Counted from the stretch's first letter, positions 7,933-16,961 are shown. The stretch: 64,000 bases of DNA from Microbacterium sp. AZCO (GCF_039614715.1 NZ_CP154857.1:2728001-2792000); one strand, 5' to 3'. Translations and numbers: made by a program. The notes: generated by a model not told the origin, from the sequence alone.

Positions 7933-9702
7933 GTGACCACGTCCGATGCCCCGATCGAGGAAGCGGCTCCGCAGGAGCCCGCCACGATGACGTTCGCCGC
8001 CCTCGGATTGGGTGATTCGGTGCTCGCGGCGCTGCGCGACGTCGGGTACGAAACGCCGTCGGCCATCCAGGCGGCCACGATCCCGACCCTCCTCGCGGGT
8101 CGCGACGTCGTCGGCTTGGCCCAGACCGGCACGGGGAAGACGGCGGCATTCGCCCTGCCGATCCTCGACCGGCTCGACGTCTCGCAGAAGACGCCGCAGG
8201 CGCTCGTCCTCGCACCGACGCGCGAGCTCGCGCTGCAGGTGTGCGAGGCGTTCGAGAAGTACGCGTCGCACCTGCGAGGCGTGCACGTGCTCCCCGTCTA
8301 CGGCGGCCAGGGGTACGGCGTGCAGCTGTCGGCCCTGCGCCGAGGTGTGCACGTCATCGTCGGCACGCCCGGACGCATCATGGACCACCTCGACAAGGGA
8401 ACGCTCGACCTCACCGAGTTGAAGTACCTCGTGCTCGACGAAGCCGACGAGATGCTCAAGATGGGCTTCGCGGAAGACGTCGAGACGATCCTCGCCGACA
8501 CCCCCGACACCAAGCAGGTCGCGCTCTTCTCGGCGACGATGCCCGCGGCCATCCGGCGCATCTCGCAGCAGTACCTCAACGACCCCGAAGAGATCACGGT
8601 CAAGACCAAGACGACGACGTCGTCGACGATCACGCAGCGCTACCTCATCGTCTCCTTCCAGCAGAAGATGGATGCCTTGACACGCATTCTCGAGACCGAG
8701 AACTTCGACGGCCTCATCGTCTTCGGCCGCACGAAGAGCGTCACGGAGGAGATCGCCGAGAAGCTGCGCGCCCGCGGGTACTCCGCCGCTGCCATCAACG
8801 GCGACGTCGCGCAGCCGGTGCGCGAGAAGACCATCAACCAGCTGAAGTCGGGCAAGCTCGACATCCTCGTCGCGACCGACGTGGCCGCGCGTGGCCTCGA
8901 CGTCGAGCGCATCTCGCACGTCGTGAACTTCGACATCCCCACCGACACCGAGTCCTACGTCCACCGCATCGGCCGCACGGGTCGCGCGGGACGGTCGGGT
9001 GACGCGATCAGCTTCGTGACGCCCCGCGAGCGCGGGCTCGTTCGAGCGATCGAGCGCGCCACGCGTCAGGAGCTCACCGAGATCCCGCTGCCGAGTGTGG
9101 ACGAGGTCAACGTGACGCGCCTCGCGCGCTTCGACGACGGCATCACGGCTGCGCTCGGCGACACGGAGCGCATCGACCGCTTCCGCGACATCGTCGCCCA
9201 CTACGTGCGGCACCACGACGTTCCTGAGGTGGACGTCGCGGCCGCCCTCGCGGTCGTCGCCCAGGGCGATTCGCCTCTTCTCCTCGAACCCGACCCGGAG
9301 CCGACGCGCCGCGACCGCGGCGATCGCGACCGCGACCGCGGCGACCGGCCCGGACGCTTCGACCGGGACCGCGAGGGCGGCGAACGTCGCCCTCGGGTGC
9401 CTCGTGAGGGGATGGCGACCTATCGGATCGCGGTCGGGAAACGCCATCGTGTCGAGCCCCGGCAGATCGTCGGCGCGCTGGCGAACGAGGGCGGCCTCAA
9501 ACGCGACGACTTCGGAGCCATCCAGATCCGGCCGGACTTCTCCCTGGTCGAACTCCCCGCCGACCTTCCGCGGGCAACGCTCGACCGGCTCGAGGGGACC
9601 CGCATCTCGGGCCGGCTCATCGAGCTGCGACTCGACACGGGCGGACCGTCGCGCGGAGCGCGCCGCGACAGCGAACGCCCGCCGCGCAAGCCGCGCCACT
9701 GA
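7933..9702 (+). CDS. DEAD-box ATP-dependent RNA helicase
   Basis: This 589-residue protein carries the full set of DEAD-box motifs: Q motif GYETPSAIQ, motif I AQTGTGKT (about 63-70), PTRELALQ, TPGRIMD, motif II DEAD (169-172), SATMP, and the C-terminal HRIGRTGRAGR. An Arg/Asp-rich linker (RRDRGDRDRDRGDRPGR) precedes a DbpA-type RNA-binding domain, TYRIAVGKRHRVEPRQIVGALANEGGL. This makes it a CsdA/DeaD-type helicase acting in RNA remodelling, ribosome assembly and cold adaptation. The start is GTG at 7933 with TACCCT ending 5 nt before it, so translation is probably leaderless. Confidence 0.93.
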   Translation: MTTSDAPIEEAAPQEPATMTFAALGLGDSVLAALRDVGYETPSAIQAATIPTLLAGRDVVGLAQTGTGKTAAFALPILDRLDVSQKTPQALVLAPTRELALQVCEAFEKYASHLRGVHVLPVYGGQGYGVQLSALRRGVHVIVGTPGRIMDHLDKGTLDLTELKYLVLDEADEMLKMGFAEDVETILADTPDTKQVALFSATMPAAIRRISQQYLNDPEEITVKTKTTTSSTITQRYLIVSFQQKMDALTRILETENFDGLIVFGRTKSVTEEIAEKLRARGYSAAAINGDVAQPVREKTINQLKSGKLDILVATDVAARGLDVERISHVVNFDIPTDTESYVHRIGRTGRAGRSGDAISFVTPRERGLVRAIERATRQELTEIPLPSVDEVNVTRLARFDDGITAALGDTERIDRFRDIVAHYVRHHDVPEVDVAAALAVVAQGDSPLLLEPDPEPTRRDRGDRDRDRGDRPGRFDRDREGGERRPRVPREGMATYRIAVGKRHRVEPRQIVGALANEGGLKRDDFGAIQIRPDFSLVELPADLPRATLDRLEGTRISGRLIELRLDTGGPSRGARRDSERPPRKPRH

Positions 9703-9740
9703 CGACCGCGCGACGTCGCCTCGCGGAAACGGTGGTCAGT
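9698..9740. terminator. Convergent hairpin over two stop codons
   Basis: ACTGACGACC at 9698-9707 can pair with GGTGGTCAGT at 9731-9740 with one mismatch. CGCG pairs may extend the stem inside. It overlaps the stops of the helicase and of the convergent GyrI-like gene, so it could end both transcripts. There is no T-tract. Confidence 0.4.
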
Positions 9741-10230
9741 CGCCGGCGAGCTTGAAGGCGAGTTCCGTCCGCCAGTGATCCATGTCGGTGTCCGGGTCAT
9801 CCAGGTACGTCTCGAGGCGGCAGCCCCAGCGTTCGCCGTCGGGTGTCGGCGAAGCATCCCATCTGAGGCCCTGCTCCTCGCCCCAGGCGAGCAGGCGTGA
9901 CGTCGCGTCCACCAGCGTCTGCGGGTGGCCGACGTGGACGACCGTCGCATAGCGACCGGCGGGCAGCACGCCTGACTGGACACGGGAGTCACCGTCGACA
10001 GGGGCGGCGAGCGGGAGGCCCGTCTCGATCACGAGGCGGCGCTCCATGTCGATGACGTCGTATCTCCAGAACGGGGCGCCTGCGGGCTGGATGCCCCTCG
10101 CCGCGAGCCAGGCGAAGACCTCGCCCGTCAGCGGCGGCACCACGGCCGCCAGGTCGTCCATCGTGACGTCGGCGGTGATGGCGACGTACGGGATCGCGGC
10201 TCGAACGACGATCTTCGGGGTCTCGGCCAT
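9736..10230 (-). CDS. GyrI-like small-molecule binding domain protein
   Basis: The 164-residue protein resembles the GyrI-like/SOUL-type effector-binding fold: VRAAIPYVAITADVTMDDLAAVVPPLTGEVFAWLAARG, GAPFWRYDVIDMERRLVIETGLPL, VLPAGRYATVVHVGHPQTLVDATSRLLAW and a closing ETYLDDP. The domain binds hydrophobic or cationic small molecules and occurs as a stand-alone protein or fused to MerR/AraC regulators. Here it has no HTH. The target is unknown. It faces the helicase gene and diverges from the exporter at 10331. Confidence 0.8.
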   Translation of the reverse strand: MAETPKIVVRAAIPYVAITADVTMDDLAAVVPPLTGEVFAWLAARGIQPAGAPFWRYDVIDMERRLVIETGLPLAAPVDGDSRVQSGVLPAGRYATVVHVGHPQTLVDATSRLLAWGEEQGLRWDASPTPDGERWGCRLETYLDDPDTDMDHWRTELAFKLAGD

Positions 10231-10330
10231 GTGTCGATGATGGCGTCTCCGCGTCAGCGCGCCAAGTGATGGCGGTGCGGTCGGCGATAATCGCTCGAAA
10301 CGATGTCGGACCGGCGAAAGGCGGAATGAC

Positions 10331-11692
10331 GTGATCTCGGCGCTGATCGCTGTCGCTGTGCTGGTGGTGGCGGCGATCCTCCTGTTCGTCTTCCGGCACC
10401 GCGGGGAGCGCGACATCGCCGTCAGCGCACGCGCCGCCCTCATCACGGGAGCCGTCTCGATCCGACCGGATGCTGAGCCGGATGCTGCGGGAGCGGTGGT
10501 GTCTGCCGAAGCGGTCGGCAGCGCCATGATCCAGGCGGGCTTCACCGTGGAGACGGTGCAGGACGTGCTGAGCGACATCGCCCACGTCAACGGGGTGCCG
10601 GAGAGCGACGTCCTCGTCTTCCCCAATGCCGTGCTGATGTCCGCGCGCGACGGCACACGGCGCGAGACGGGCGCCGTGGCGGGGGCCGACGGGCAGCTTC
10701 TGCTGTCGCAGATCGATGAGGTGCAGCGGACGGCCGATGCCGCGCGCACGGGCGTTCTCGACCCGCACTCGACGGCCGAGCGGATCCGCCGCATCCGCCT
10801 CATCGAACCGGCTTACGGCCCGGTCCTGCGCGTGGTCGGCTACGGCTTCCTGAGCGGCGCGCTTTCGGTTCTTCTCGGCGCGTCATGGCTGGGCGTGTCG
10901 CTCTCGGTCGCCCTCGGACTGGTGGTGGGCGCCGGGCTCCTCCTCAGCGAACGAGTGCCCCGACGGTACGGCGCGCTCATCACGGTCGCCCTGGCATTCC
11001 TGGTGGCCGCCGTCGTCCTGCTGCTGGTCCGGATGGGGTGGGGCAGCGGCATCCTGGCGGCTCTTCTCGCGCCCCTCGTCGTGCTGCTGCCGGGCGCGCT
11101 GCTCACGACGGCGGTGCTCGAGCTGTCGATGGGGCACATGATCTCGGGAGCGGGCAGAGCGGCCGCCGGCGGCATGCAGCTCATCCTCCTCGGCGCGGGG
11201 ATCGTGACGGCGGGCGCGATCGTCGGCGTGCCCGACTTCGACTTCAGCAAGCAGCCCGACCTGCTCGGCCCGGTCGCGCCGTGGATCGCCGTCGCCGTGT
11301 TCGGCGTGGCGATCTGCGTGCACCGGTCCGCGCCGAGGAAGTCGATCCCCTGGATCCTCTTCGTCCTCTACGTCGCCTACGCCGCACAGGTGCTCGGCGA
11401 CCTCCTCGTCGGCGGAGTGCTCTCCGCGTTCGTCGGCGCACTCGTGGTGACCCCGGTCACGGCGCTCGTCGCGCGGCAGCCCTCCGGCCCCGCCGCTCTG
11501 GTGAGCTTCACTCCGGCGTTCGCCCTGCTCGTGCCCGGCGCGATCGGGCTCGTCAGTGTCGCCGACGTGCTGGGGGGCGACTCGGCCGGAACCGCTTCCC
11601 TCGTCACGACGCTGGCGACCATGGTGGCGATCGCACTCGGAGTCCTCGCGGGGTCGAGCCTGTCGAACCGGATGCGCCGTCCGGCGTTGTGA
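10331..11692 (+). CDS. ThrE-type threonine/serine exporter family protein
   Basis: This 453-residue protein has a first hydrophobic helix at residues 3-20. A soluble domain follows, with ITGAVSIRPDAEPDAAGAVVSAEAVGSAMIQAGFTVETVQDVL and LVFPNAVLMSARDG, typical of the ThrE N-terminal domain. About ten membrane helices come after it. The family exports L-threonine and L-serine in Corynebacterium. Its N- and C-terminal halves are split in other bacteria but fused here, as in ThrE. The start is GTG with GAAAGGCGG upstream. It is convergent with the DUF1653 gene. Confidence 0.85.
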   Translation: MISALIAVAVLVVAAILLFVFRHRGERDIAVSARAALITGAVSIRPDAEPDAAGAVVSAEAVGSAMIQAGFTVETVQDVLSDIAHVNGVPESDVLVFPNAVLMSARDGTRRETGAVAGADGQLLLSQIDEVQRTADAARTGVLDPHSTAERIRRIRLIEPAYGPVLRVVGYGFLSGALSVLLGASWLGVSLSVALGLVVGAGLLLSERVPRRYGALITVALAFLVAAVVLLLVRMGWGSGILAALLAPLVVLLPGALLTTAVLELSMGHMISGAGRAAAGGMQLILLGAGIVTAGAIVGVPDFDFSKQPDLLGPVAPWIAVAVFGVAICVHRSAPRKSIPWILFVLYVAYAAQVLGDLLVGGVLSAFVGALVVTPVTALVARQPSGPAALVSFTPAFALLVPGAIGLVSVADVLGGDSAGTASLVTTLATMVAIALGVLAGSSLSNRMRRPAL

Positions 11693-11712
11693 GGACGCGT
11701 GGGGCCGCGTCG

Positions 11713-11940
11713 TCAAGCGATCCGGACGAACCGCGGACCCTCGTAGTCGTCACGGCTGACGGACTCGACGAACATGTCGAGCGGTCGCACCCAGAAGCTG
11801 TAGTCGTCGTAGAGCTTGCGGTAGAAGACGAGGTGCTCCTCGGTCTCGCTGTGCCGCCCTGTGCCGATCACTTCGTAGAGAGCGCCCTTGAAGTGCCGGT
11901 AGATGCCGGGCTCGAGGACGGCGGGCGACGCTGACGTCAT
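11713..11940 (-). CDS. DUF1653 domain protein
   Basis: The 75-residue protein reads PGIYRHFKGALYEVIGTGRHSETEEHLVFYRKLYDDYSFWVRPLDMFVESV, the complete DUF1653 domain, a small beta-barrel of unknown function. On the minus strand TACGAT ends 6 nt before the ATG and no ribosome site is present, so the mRNA is probably leaderless. Confidence 0.85.
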   Translation of the reverse strand: MTSASPAVLEPGIYRHFKGALYEVIGTGRHSETEEHLVFYRKLYDDYSFWVRPLDMFVESVSRDDYEGPRFVRIA

Positions 11941-12079
11941 CCCGCGATCGTACTCGTGCGCCGCGAGGCGCGAGCTGCCGCACGCGTCGGGACGAATCCT
12001 GTCGGGACTGCATCCGTCCGGCGCCTCCGCTCGGAATGCACTGACGAGCGTTCCTCGCCACGAGCCCTAGGAGACAACC

Positions 12080-12916
12080 GTGTCGGTCACAACGACGAAG
12101 CCCACCGATCGCAGCACCCGCACGCGTGACATCGCGAGGCAGATCCTCATCCTCGTCAGCTCCGTGCTCGCCATCGTCGCCGCCTTCGTCGGGTCGGGCG
12201 CATTCTTCGGCACTCCGATCCAGGAGGCGGCGGGCGGTTTCCTCGACGCCGATTCGACCCTCATCGCGCCCGGCACCGGTGCGTTCCGCATCTGGAGCGT
12301 CATCTACACCGGCATGCTCGCGTACGCCATCTGGCAGGCGCTGCCCGGTCAGCGCGGCGACGAGCGGCAGGTGCGGATCGGCTGGTGGGTGGCGGCATCG
12401 CTGATCCTCAACGCGGTCTGGATCGGCGTCGTGCAGGCCGATCTGCTGTTCCTCAGCCTGCCGGTCATCGTGCTGCTCCTGATCGTGCTGTGCCGGATCT
12501 TCGTCATCCTGCGACGCACCAGGCCGAAGAACAAGGTCGAGGTCATCGTCGCCGACGGCGCGATCGGCCTCTATCTGGGCTGGGTCATCATCGCGACAGC
12601 GGCGAACGCCACTGCGATCCTCGTCGCGGCGGGCTTCGACGGATTCGGCATCGCGCCCGAGTTCTGGTCGTCCCTCGTCCTCGCGGCGGCCGCCGCCATC
12701 GGCATCGCACTCGCGTTCTGGGGCGGGGGGCGGATCGCGCCCACGCTCTCGCTGTGCTGGGGGATCGCCTGGGTGGCCGTCGCCCGCTTCACGGATGAGC
12801 CGTACTCACCGATCACGGCGATCGCCGCTGTCATCGCCGTCGTGCTCATCCTCGGCGCGACCGCGATCGCTCGTGTGCGTCACGACCAGGGAGCGGCCGG
12901 CGCGCAGCAGCGGTGA
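12080..12916 (+). CDS. Tryptophan-rich sensory protein (TspO/MBR-like)
   Basis: The 278-residue membrane protein has about seven hydrophobic segments. The segment GTGAFRIWSVIYTGMLAYAIWQALPGQR is the typical W-x-x-I-Y-x-x-x-x-x-W motif of TspO-like proteins; GWWVAASLILNAVWI and further Trp-containing helices follow. Classical TspO has five helices and about 160 residues. This longer form is the actinobacterial type annotated as a tryptophan-rich sensory protein, and its ligand (tetrapyrroles in TspO) is unproven. GTG start with TAGGAG upstream. Confidence 0.75.
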   Translation: MSVTTTKPTDRSTRTRDIARQILILVSSVLAIVAAFVGSGAFFGTPIQEAAGGFLDADSTLIAPGTGAFRIWSVIYTGMLAYAIWQALPGQRGDERQVRIGWWVAASLILNAVWIGVVQADLLFLSLPVIVLLLIVLCRIFVILRRTRPKNKVEVIVADGAIGLYLGWVIIATAANATAILVAAGFDGFGIAPEFWSSLVLAAAAAIGIALAFWGGGRIAPTLSLCWGIAWVAVARFTDEPYSPITAIAAVIAVVLILGATAIARVRHDQGAAGAQQR

Positions 12917-12947
12917 GCCAGAGGTCGCATCCGCTGCGGACGCCTCG

Positions 12948-14198
12948 TCATCTCGTCTGAGCCGCCAGCACAGAGGCGGCCGCTCGCATCCCGGAGATCA
13001 GCGCACCCTGGATCGAGGGCGTCTCGCGGTGGTCGCCCGCGAGGTGCAGTCGGTCGCCGATCCGCGCCGGTGACGGGCGTCGCATGGGCGGGGGAAGCGC
13101 GGGAAGTGCGTGCGGGATGTCGTCGCGCCTCAGGAGCTCCCATGACCCGGATGCGGGACCCCACAGCCGGGAGAGCTGGGCGCGCACCTCCCCTTCGGTC
13201 GCGACACGCTCAGGAGCCCACAGGCAGGTGGCCTGGATGAGGTGGCGACCCGGCGGCGCCGCCTGCGGCACCGTGGCGGAGATCGCCAGCGAGTTGACGA
13301 TCGGCCCTCCGCGGCTTCCGTCGAGAGTCAGGATGGAGGATGCCGGGGCCTCGTCCGCGCCGAACCACCACGTCTGCAGCCCTCTGGTCGACGGGACCGG
13401 CACGTCGGTGAGCAGGCCGACGGCTTCCGCGCCGACGGCGACGACGACGTCGCGCGCGAGAACACGACCCTCGCCGAGCGCGCGGATCTCCCACCGATTC
13501 TCGCGGCGCCGGAGCCGGCTCACCGCACGGCCGAGTCGTATGTCGGCTCCCGCGGCACGAGCCCGCGAGGCGAGGGCTCTCGGGAGACCGCCGATCCCCG
13601 CGACGGGCAGCCCCGCCCCGGCCGGCAGGAACGATCGGGCGAGCAGGCGCACGTAGGTGTCGGACGTCGATTCCGACGCGTCCGCGAGAACGCCGGAGAA
13701 GAACGGCGACAGCACCTCTGTGCGCAGGGCGCCGGTCAGTCCGGCGTCGTCCCACCCGGCGCGGACGGTGCGGTCGGGGCGCGCGACCGCGGCGCGCGGA
13801 CGGAGGGCGACGGGCCCGAGCCACCGCGCGAGCCCGGCGAGGTCCCGCGGCGTCACGAGACCGCTTCCGAGGGTCCCGGGGATCAGGCCCGGATGCCTCA
13901 GCGGGTGGGCGAGCGTCGTCATCGAACCATCGGGGCGGCGCACGCGCACCGCCGTCGGCAGCTTCCGCACGCCGAGGCGATGGATGTCGACCGACGCGCG
14001 GACGGCCGGATAGGCCGTGTTCAGGACGTGGAACCCGCGGTCGAGCGTGAAGCCGTCCAGGCGATCGGTCCGCTGGCGTCCGCCCACCCGGTCCGCGGCC
14101 TCGAGCACGACGACCTGGCGGCCGCGCGCCGCGAGTTCCGCGGCGCAGCGCAGACCCGCGAGTCCGGCACCGATCACGACCACGTCGAGCGTGTCCAT
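12948..14198 (-). CDS. FAD-dependent amine oxidase-like oxidoreductase
   Basis: This 416-residue flavoprotein opens with DVVVIGAGLAGLRCAAELAARGRQVVVLEAADRVGGR, the dinucleotide-binding GxGxxG motif followed by the GG doublet of amine oxidases and phytoene desaturases. A late segment RIGDRLHLAGDHRETPSIQGALISGMRAA is the second FAD-binding motif, with DxxxxPSIQGA. The substrate is not evident; relatives act on carotenoid precursors or amines. TACACT on the minus strand ends 6 nt before the ATG, so the gene is probably leaderless. Convergent with the TspO-like gene. Confidence 0.85.
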   Translation of the reverse strand: MDTLDVVVIGAGLAGLRCAAELAARGRQVVVLEAADRVGGRQRTDRLDGFTLDRGFHVLNTAYPAVRASVDIHRLGVRKLPTAVRVRRPDGSMTTLAHPLRHPGLIPGTLGSGLVTPRDLAGLARWLGPVALRPRAAVARPDRTVRAGWDDAGLTGALRTEVLSPFFSGVLADASESTSDTYVRLLARSFLPAGAGLPVAGIGGLPRALASRARAAGADIRLGRAVSRLRRRENRWEIRALGEGRVLARDVVVAVGAEAVGLLTDVPVPSTRGLQTWWFGADEAPASSILTLDGSRGGPIVNSLAISATVPQAAPPGRHLIQATCLWAPERVATEGEVRAQLSRLWGPASGSWELLRRDDIPHALPALPPPMRRPSPARIGDRLHLAGDHRETPSIQGALISGMRAAASVLAAQTR

Positions 14199-14228
14199 GA
14201 GCCGAGTGTAGGAGGACGCCCGGAAACA

Positions 14229-14258
14229 CGAAAACCCGCGGAGATCCGCGGGTTTTCG
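14229..14258 (-). terminator. Rho-independent terminator after tRNA-Arg
   Basis: Perfect 14-bp arms CGAAAACCCGCGGA (14229-14242) and TCCGCGGGTTTTCG (14245-14258) with a 2-nt centre. The stem ends in A and T runs, so it can work in both directions. It lies 21 nt past the 3' end of the tRNA and before the FAD gene. Confidence 0.85.
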
Positions 14259-14279
14259 ATGATCACTGTCTCAACACAG

Positions 14280-14352
14280 TGCGCGCCCGAAGGGACTCGA
14301 ACCCCTAACCTTCTGATCCGTAGTCAGATGCTCTATCCATTGAGCTACGGGC
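14280..14352 (-). tRNA. tRNA-Arg (ACG)
   Basis: The minus strand folds as a full cloverleaf. The acceptor GCGCCCG pairs with CGGGCGC, the D-stem is GCTC/GAGC, and the anticodon stem TCTGA/TCAGA encloses loop CTACGGA (anticodon ACG). The variable loop is short, and the T-arm AGGGG/CCCTT has loop TTCGAGT. The discriminator is A and CCA is not encoded. The A34 is presumably edited to inosine to read CGU, CGC and CGA. Confidence 0.95.
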
Positions 14353-14475
14353 GCACGGCCTCCGCACGAGTCGGCGCGGAGGCACTAGATGAGCTTAGCC
14401 GATGCTTCGCGAGGGCGCGAATCGAGGGCGATTGCGGCGCATCCCGGGCGTGGCGCGGTGCGACCGGATGGCCAG

Positions 14476-15045
14476 TCAGTCCGACTCGGGCTCGGGCACG
14501 GCCTGGGCGAGGCGACGGCGGTGCGCGCCGAGACGCGGCAGGTCGACGAGCCGGAGGGCCTGCATGCGGGCATCCCGCATCGTCGCGTAGTCGGGGTCGT
14601 ACTCCGGCCGCATGCCCTCGACCCGCAGCCGCCGCTGCAGGTTGGACTCGACGTCCCCCCACGCGGCATCGCGGGCCTCCGTGACGAGCTCGCGCACCTT
14701 CTCCGGGTCGTCGGCGCGACGGCGCAGCTCCTTCGCGACACCCAGGTACTGGCGCTCGCGACGGCGGAGATTGCGGGTGTCGCGGTCGCGATAGTCGTGC
14801 GTGCCGTGCGAGTCGCTGTACTTGCCCCACGCGGCCTTGCGCTGGCGGCGGACGAGGGCCGCGGCATCCCGCTGCTCGTCTGCCAGGGCGACGAGCGTCG
14901 CCCGCGCGAATGCCCCGACCTTCTCGGGGTCGTAGGGCGAGTCGTTGGCGATGGCCTCGACGAGGATGTGGTTGCGGACGGTGAGTCGGGCCGCGGCCGA
15001 AGCGATCGAGAGTCCCTCGTCGATCGCTTCTGCGGTTCTGCCCAT
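14476..15045 (-). CDS. Conserved hypothetical protein
   Basis: The 189-residue product starts MGRTAEAIDEGLSIASAAARLTVRNHILVEAIANDSPYDPEKV and has a very basic, charged centre (HGTHDYRDRDTRNLRRRERQYLGVAKELRRRADDPE). It is mostly helical and probably forms a coiled coil. I know similar proteins only as unnamed Microbacteriaceae products. No enzymatic motif is seen. GGAGGAGG precedes ATG 15045 by about 10 nt. Confidence 0.65.
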   Translation of the reverse strand: MGRTAEAIDEGLSIASAAARLTVRNHILVEAIANDSPYDPEKVGAFARATLVALADEQRDAAALVRRQRKAAWGKYSDSHGTHDYRDRDTRNLRRRERQYLGVAKELRRRADDPEKVRELVTEARDAAWGDVESNLQRRLRVEGMRPEYDPDYATMRDARMQALRLVDLPRLGAHRRRLAQAVPEPESD

Positions 15046-15154
15046 GCCGGCGCACCTCCTCCCCCATCAAAACTACCGTGCACAGTGGTCACGACCGACC
15101 CGAGGGATCGGCGAGAATCGAGGACGGCCCGGCGACGACGCGGAAGGAACCACG

Positions 15155-16030
15155 ATGGCGAGGATGCAGCGGCTCGACGTGCGCGGAAGGACCACCGTCG
15201 TCACGGGGGCGGCCAGCGGCATGGGAGCGGAGGTCGCATACCAGCTCGCGAATCGCGGAGCGCACCTCGCCCTTATCGACCGCAACGCCGAGGGGCTCGA
15301 CGCCCTCAGGGCCAAGATCGCCCTCTCTCCGCAGGCGACGCGCGGAGCCGAGCCCGTCGTCACCACCCACGCCGTCGACCTCACCGACGATGCGGCCGTA
15401 TTCGCGCTCGCCGACGAGATCGAGGCATCCCATCCCCACGTCCAGGCGCTCGTCACGTGCGCCGGATCCTCGATGCTCGGCGACATCGATCAGCTCTCGA
15501 TGGAGGAGATGCGCTGGCTCATGGACGTCAACCTGTGGGGCACGGTGAACATCACCAAGGCGCTGCTGCGGGCCCTGCGGCGGGAGCCCGCGGCGCACAT
15601 CACGCACCTCGTCTCGATCTACGGGCTTGCCGCCCCCGCCGGCCGCATCCCCTACGCCATGAGCAAGTACGCCGTGCGGGGCTTCACCGAGTCGCTCAAG
15701 CACGAGCTCGAGGATTCGACCGTGAGCGTCGGCGCGATCTACCCCGCGGGGGTCAAGACGGCGATCGTCCTGCGCGGCCGCTATGCGGCATCCATCGATC
15801 CGGCGGTCGCACAGCGGGCCGCAGAAGCAGCGGCCGCGATGTACCACACGGAGCCTCAGGATGCCGCGCGCCGCATCGTCGAGGCGACGATCGGCCGGAA
15901 GGCGAGAACGATGGTCGGGCGCGAGGCTCGGCTCGTCGACGTGCTCTCCCGCGTCACGCCCAACGGCTACTGGTCGTTCATGCGCCGGCCGCTGCGCGCC
16001 GCGATCGACACCCGCACCCCGGTGGCGTAG
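15155..16030 (+). CDS. Short-chain dehydrogenase/reductase
   Basis: The 291-residue protein shows the classical SDR signs: cofactor motif TGAASGMG (about 19-26), VDLTDDAAV, the NAG-equivalent CAGSS, VNLWGT, the catalytic Ser in HLVSIYG and the YAMSK (Y-x-x-x-K) motif, then PAGVKTAI. It is probably NADP(H)- or NAD(H)-dependent; the substrate is unknown. The C-terminal 60 residues are longer than in the smallest family members and resemble acyl-CoA-type SDRs. ATG 15155 has GGAAGGAAC upstream. Earlier in-frame codons lie in the divergent promoter region. Confidence 0.9.
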   Translation: MARMQRLDVRGRTTVVTGAASGMGAEVAYQLANRGAHLALIDRNAEGLDALRAKIALSPQATRGAEPVVTTHAVDLTDDAAVFALADEIEASHPHVQALVTCAGSSMLGDIDQLSMEEMRWLMDVNLWGTVNITKALLRALRREPAAHITHLVSIYGLAAPAGRIPYAMSKYAVRGFTESLKHELEDSTVSVGAIYPAGVKTAIVLRGRYAASIDPAVAQRAAEAAAAMYHTEPQDAARRIVEATIGRKARTMVGREARLVDVLSRVTPNGYWSFMRRPLRAAIDTRTPVA

Positions 16031-16033
16031 GCG

Positions 16034-16465
16034 TCAGGCGGAGAGCTTCGCCACGACGGCGTCGACGCGACGGGCACGCGTCTCGGGCGCCTTCGCCGAC
16101 TCGACGCTCGTGACGTGCGCCTTCCGCTGGCTCGGCGAGAGCTGGTCGAACCCGTCGCGCAGTCCCGCTGCGGCGAGAGCGGCCGCGAGGTCGTCCGGCA
16201 CCTCCACCGTGCGGGGCGCGGTGTCGAGCTCGAGGTCGACCGTGATCGCGTCGCCGCCCGTGATGCCCGTCGCGGCTCGCTTGTCGGAGCTGAACGGGAT
16301 GAGCGACTGGCCGCCCATCACGCCGACCGTGCTGCGGTACTCGTACCCGTTCACCGTCACGAGGACGGCGGGACGCTTGCCGCCGCCGAGCGCCTCGATC
16401 ACCTCGGGAGGAACCGGGATGCCGGTGTTGTTGCCCATCACGGCCATCGTCGTCTCGAATCGCAC
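16034..16465 (-). CDS. DUF1905/YdeI-like protein
   Basis: This 143-residue protein reads VRFETTMAVMGNNTGIPVPPEVIEALGGGKRPAVLVTVNGYEYRSTVGVMGG, the DUF1905 beta-barrel. It ends in a YdeI/OmpD-associated helical tail DGFDQLSPSQRKAHVTSVESAKAPETRARRVD. The combination is common and its function unknown. GTG 16465 restores the usual N-terminus. CAGACT lies 7 nt upstream and there is no ribosome site, so it may be leaderless. Convergent with the SDR gene, with only 3 nt between the stops. Confidence 0.8.
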   Translation of the reverse strand: MRFETTMAVMGNNTGIPVPPEVIEALGGGKRPAVLVTVNGYEYRSTVGVMGGQSLIPFSSDKRAATGITGGDAITVDLELDTAPRTVEVPDDLAAALAAAGLRDGFDQLSPSQRKAHVTSVESAKAPETRARRVDAVVAKLSA

Positions 16466-16594
16466 GGGGTCGAGTCTGGCACGACTAGCAACGGGAGGCG
16501 TCGCGCGCAAGGGCTCCGGCGGAAAGCGGATATCGGCGTACCGTCGGAGCACCGCCCGGGGAACCGAGGCATCCCTTCACGGAAGGAGCGCGCG

Positions 16595-16798
16595 ATGGGA
16601 TTCGCTGACGATGCAAAGGACACGGCCGACACGGCCGGCCGCAAGATCCAGGACGCGTGGGAGGACACCACCGACCGGATCGGCGACAAGATCGACGAGC
16701 TGAAGGCCGACGCCAACGTCAAGAAGGCGGAGGCCGAACGGGACTCGGTCGAGAAGCGCAACGATCTCAAGGCGTCGCTGCGCGGCGACGACCGCTGA
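16595..16798 (+). CDS. Small hydrophilic stress-type protein
   Basis: The 67-residue product MGFADDAKDTADTAGRKIQD and on is highly charged, lacks Cys and Trp beyond one W, and is predicted wholly helical with repeated KIDELKADANVKKAEAERD. It resembles CsbD-like or LEA-like general stress proteins without matching CsbD strictly. The ribosome site AAGGAG lies before ATG 16595, and a hairpin terminator follows. Monocistronic. Confidence 0.65.
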   Translation: MGFADDAKDTADTAGRKIQDAWEDTTDRIGDKIDELKADANVKKAEAERDSVEKRNDLKASLRGDDR

Positions 16799-16845
16799 CA
16801 GACCCGCCGCGGCCCTTGCACGCTGCTCGGCCGCGGCGACCTCTC

Positions 16846-16875
16846 GAGGGCTCCGGGATGCATCCCGGGGCCCTC
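16846..16875 (+). terminator. Hairpin terminator
   Basis: GAGGGCTCCGGGATG at 16846-16860 pairs with CATCCCGGGGCCCTC at 16861-16875 with a single T-G wobble and almost no loop. A weak TGTCATG follows. It lies 48 nt after the small stress-type gene and before the DUF4383 gene. Confidence 0.65.
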
Positions 16876-16961
16876 TGTCATGCCCGGACAAACCGATACC
16901 GAGCACGCTCCGAAGTACCTCCATACGCGGCATCCCAGCCGCCCGACAGGAGGTCTCTCCC

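Noticed and set aside
14280..14352. tRNA-Arg as integration site of a mobile element
   Set aside because: No integrase gene, direct repeat of the tRNA end or change in gene character is seen on either side.
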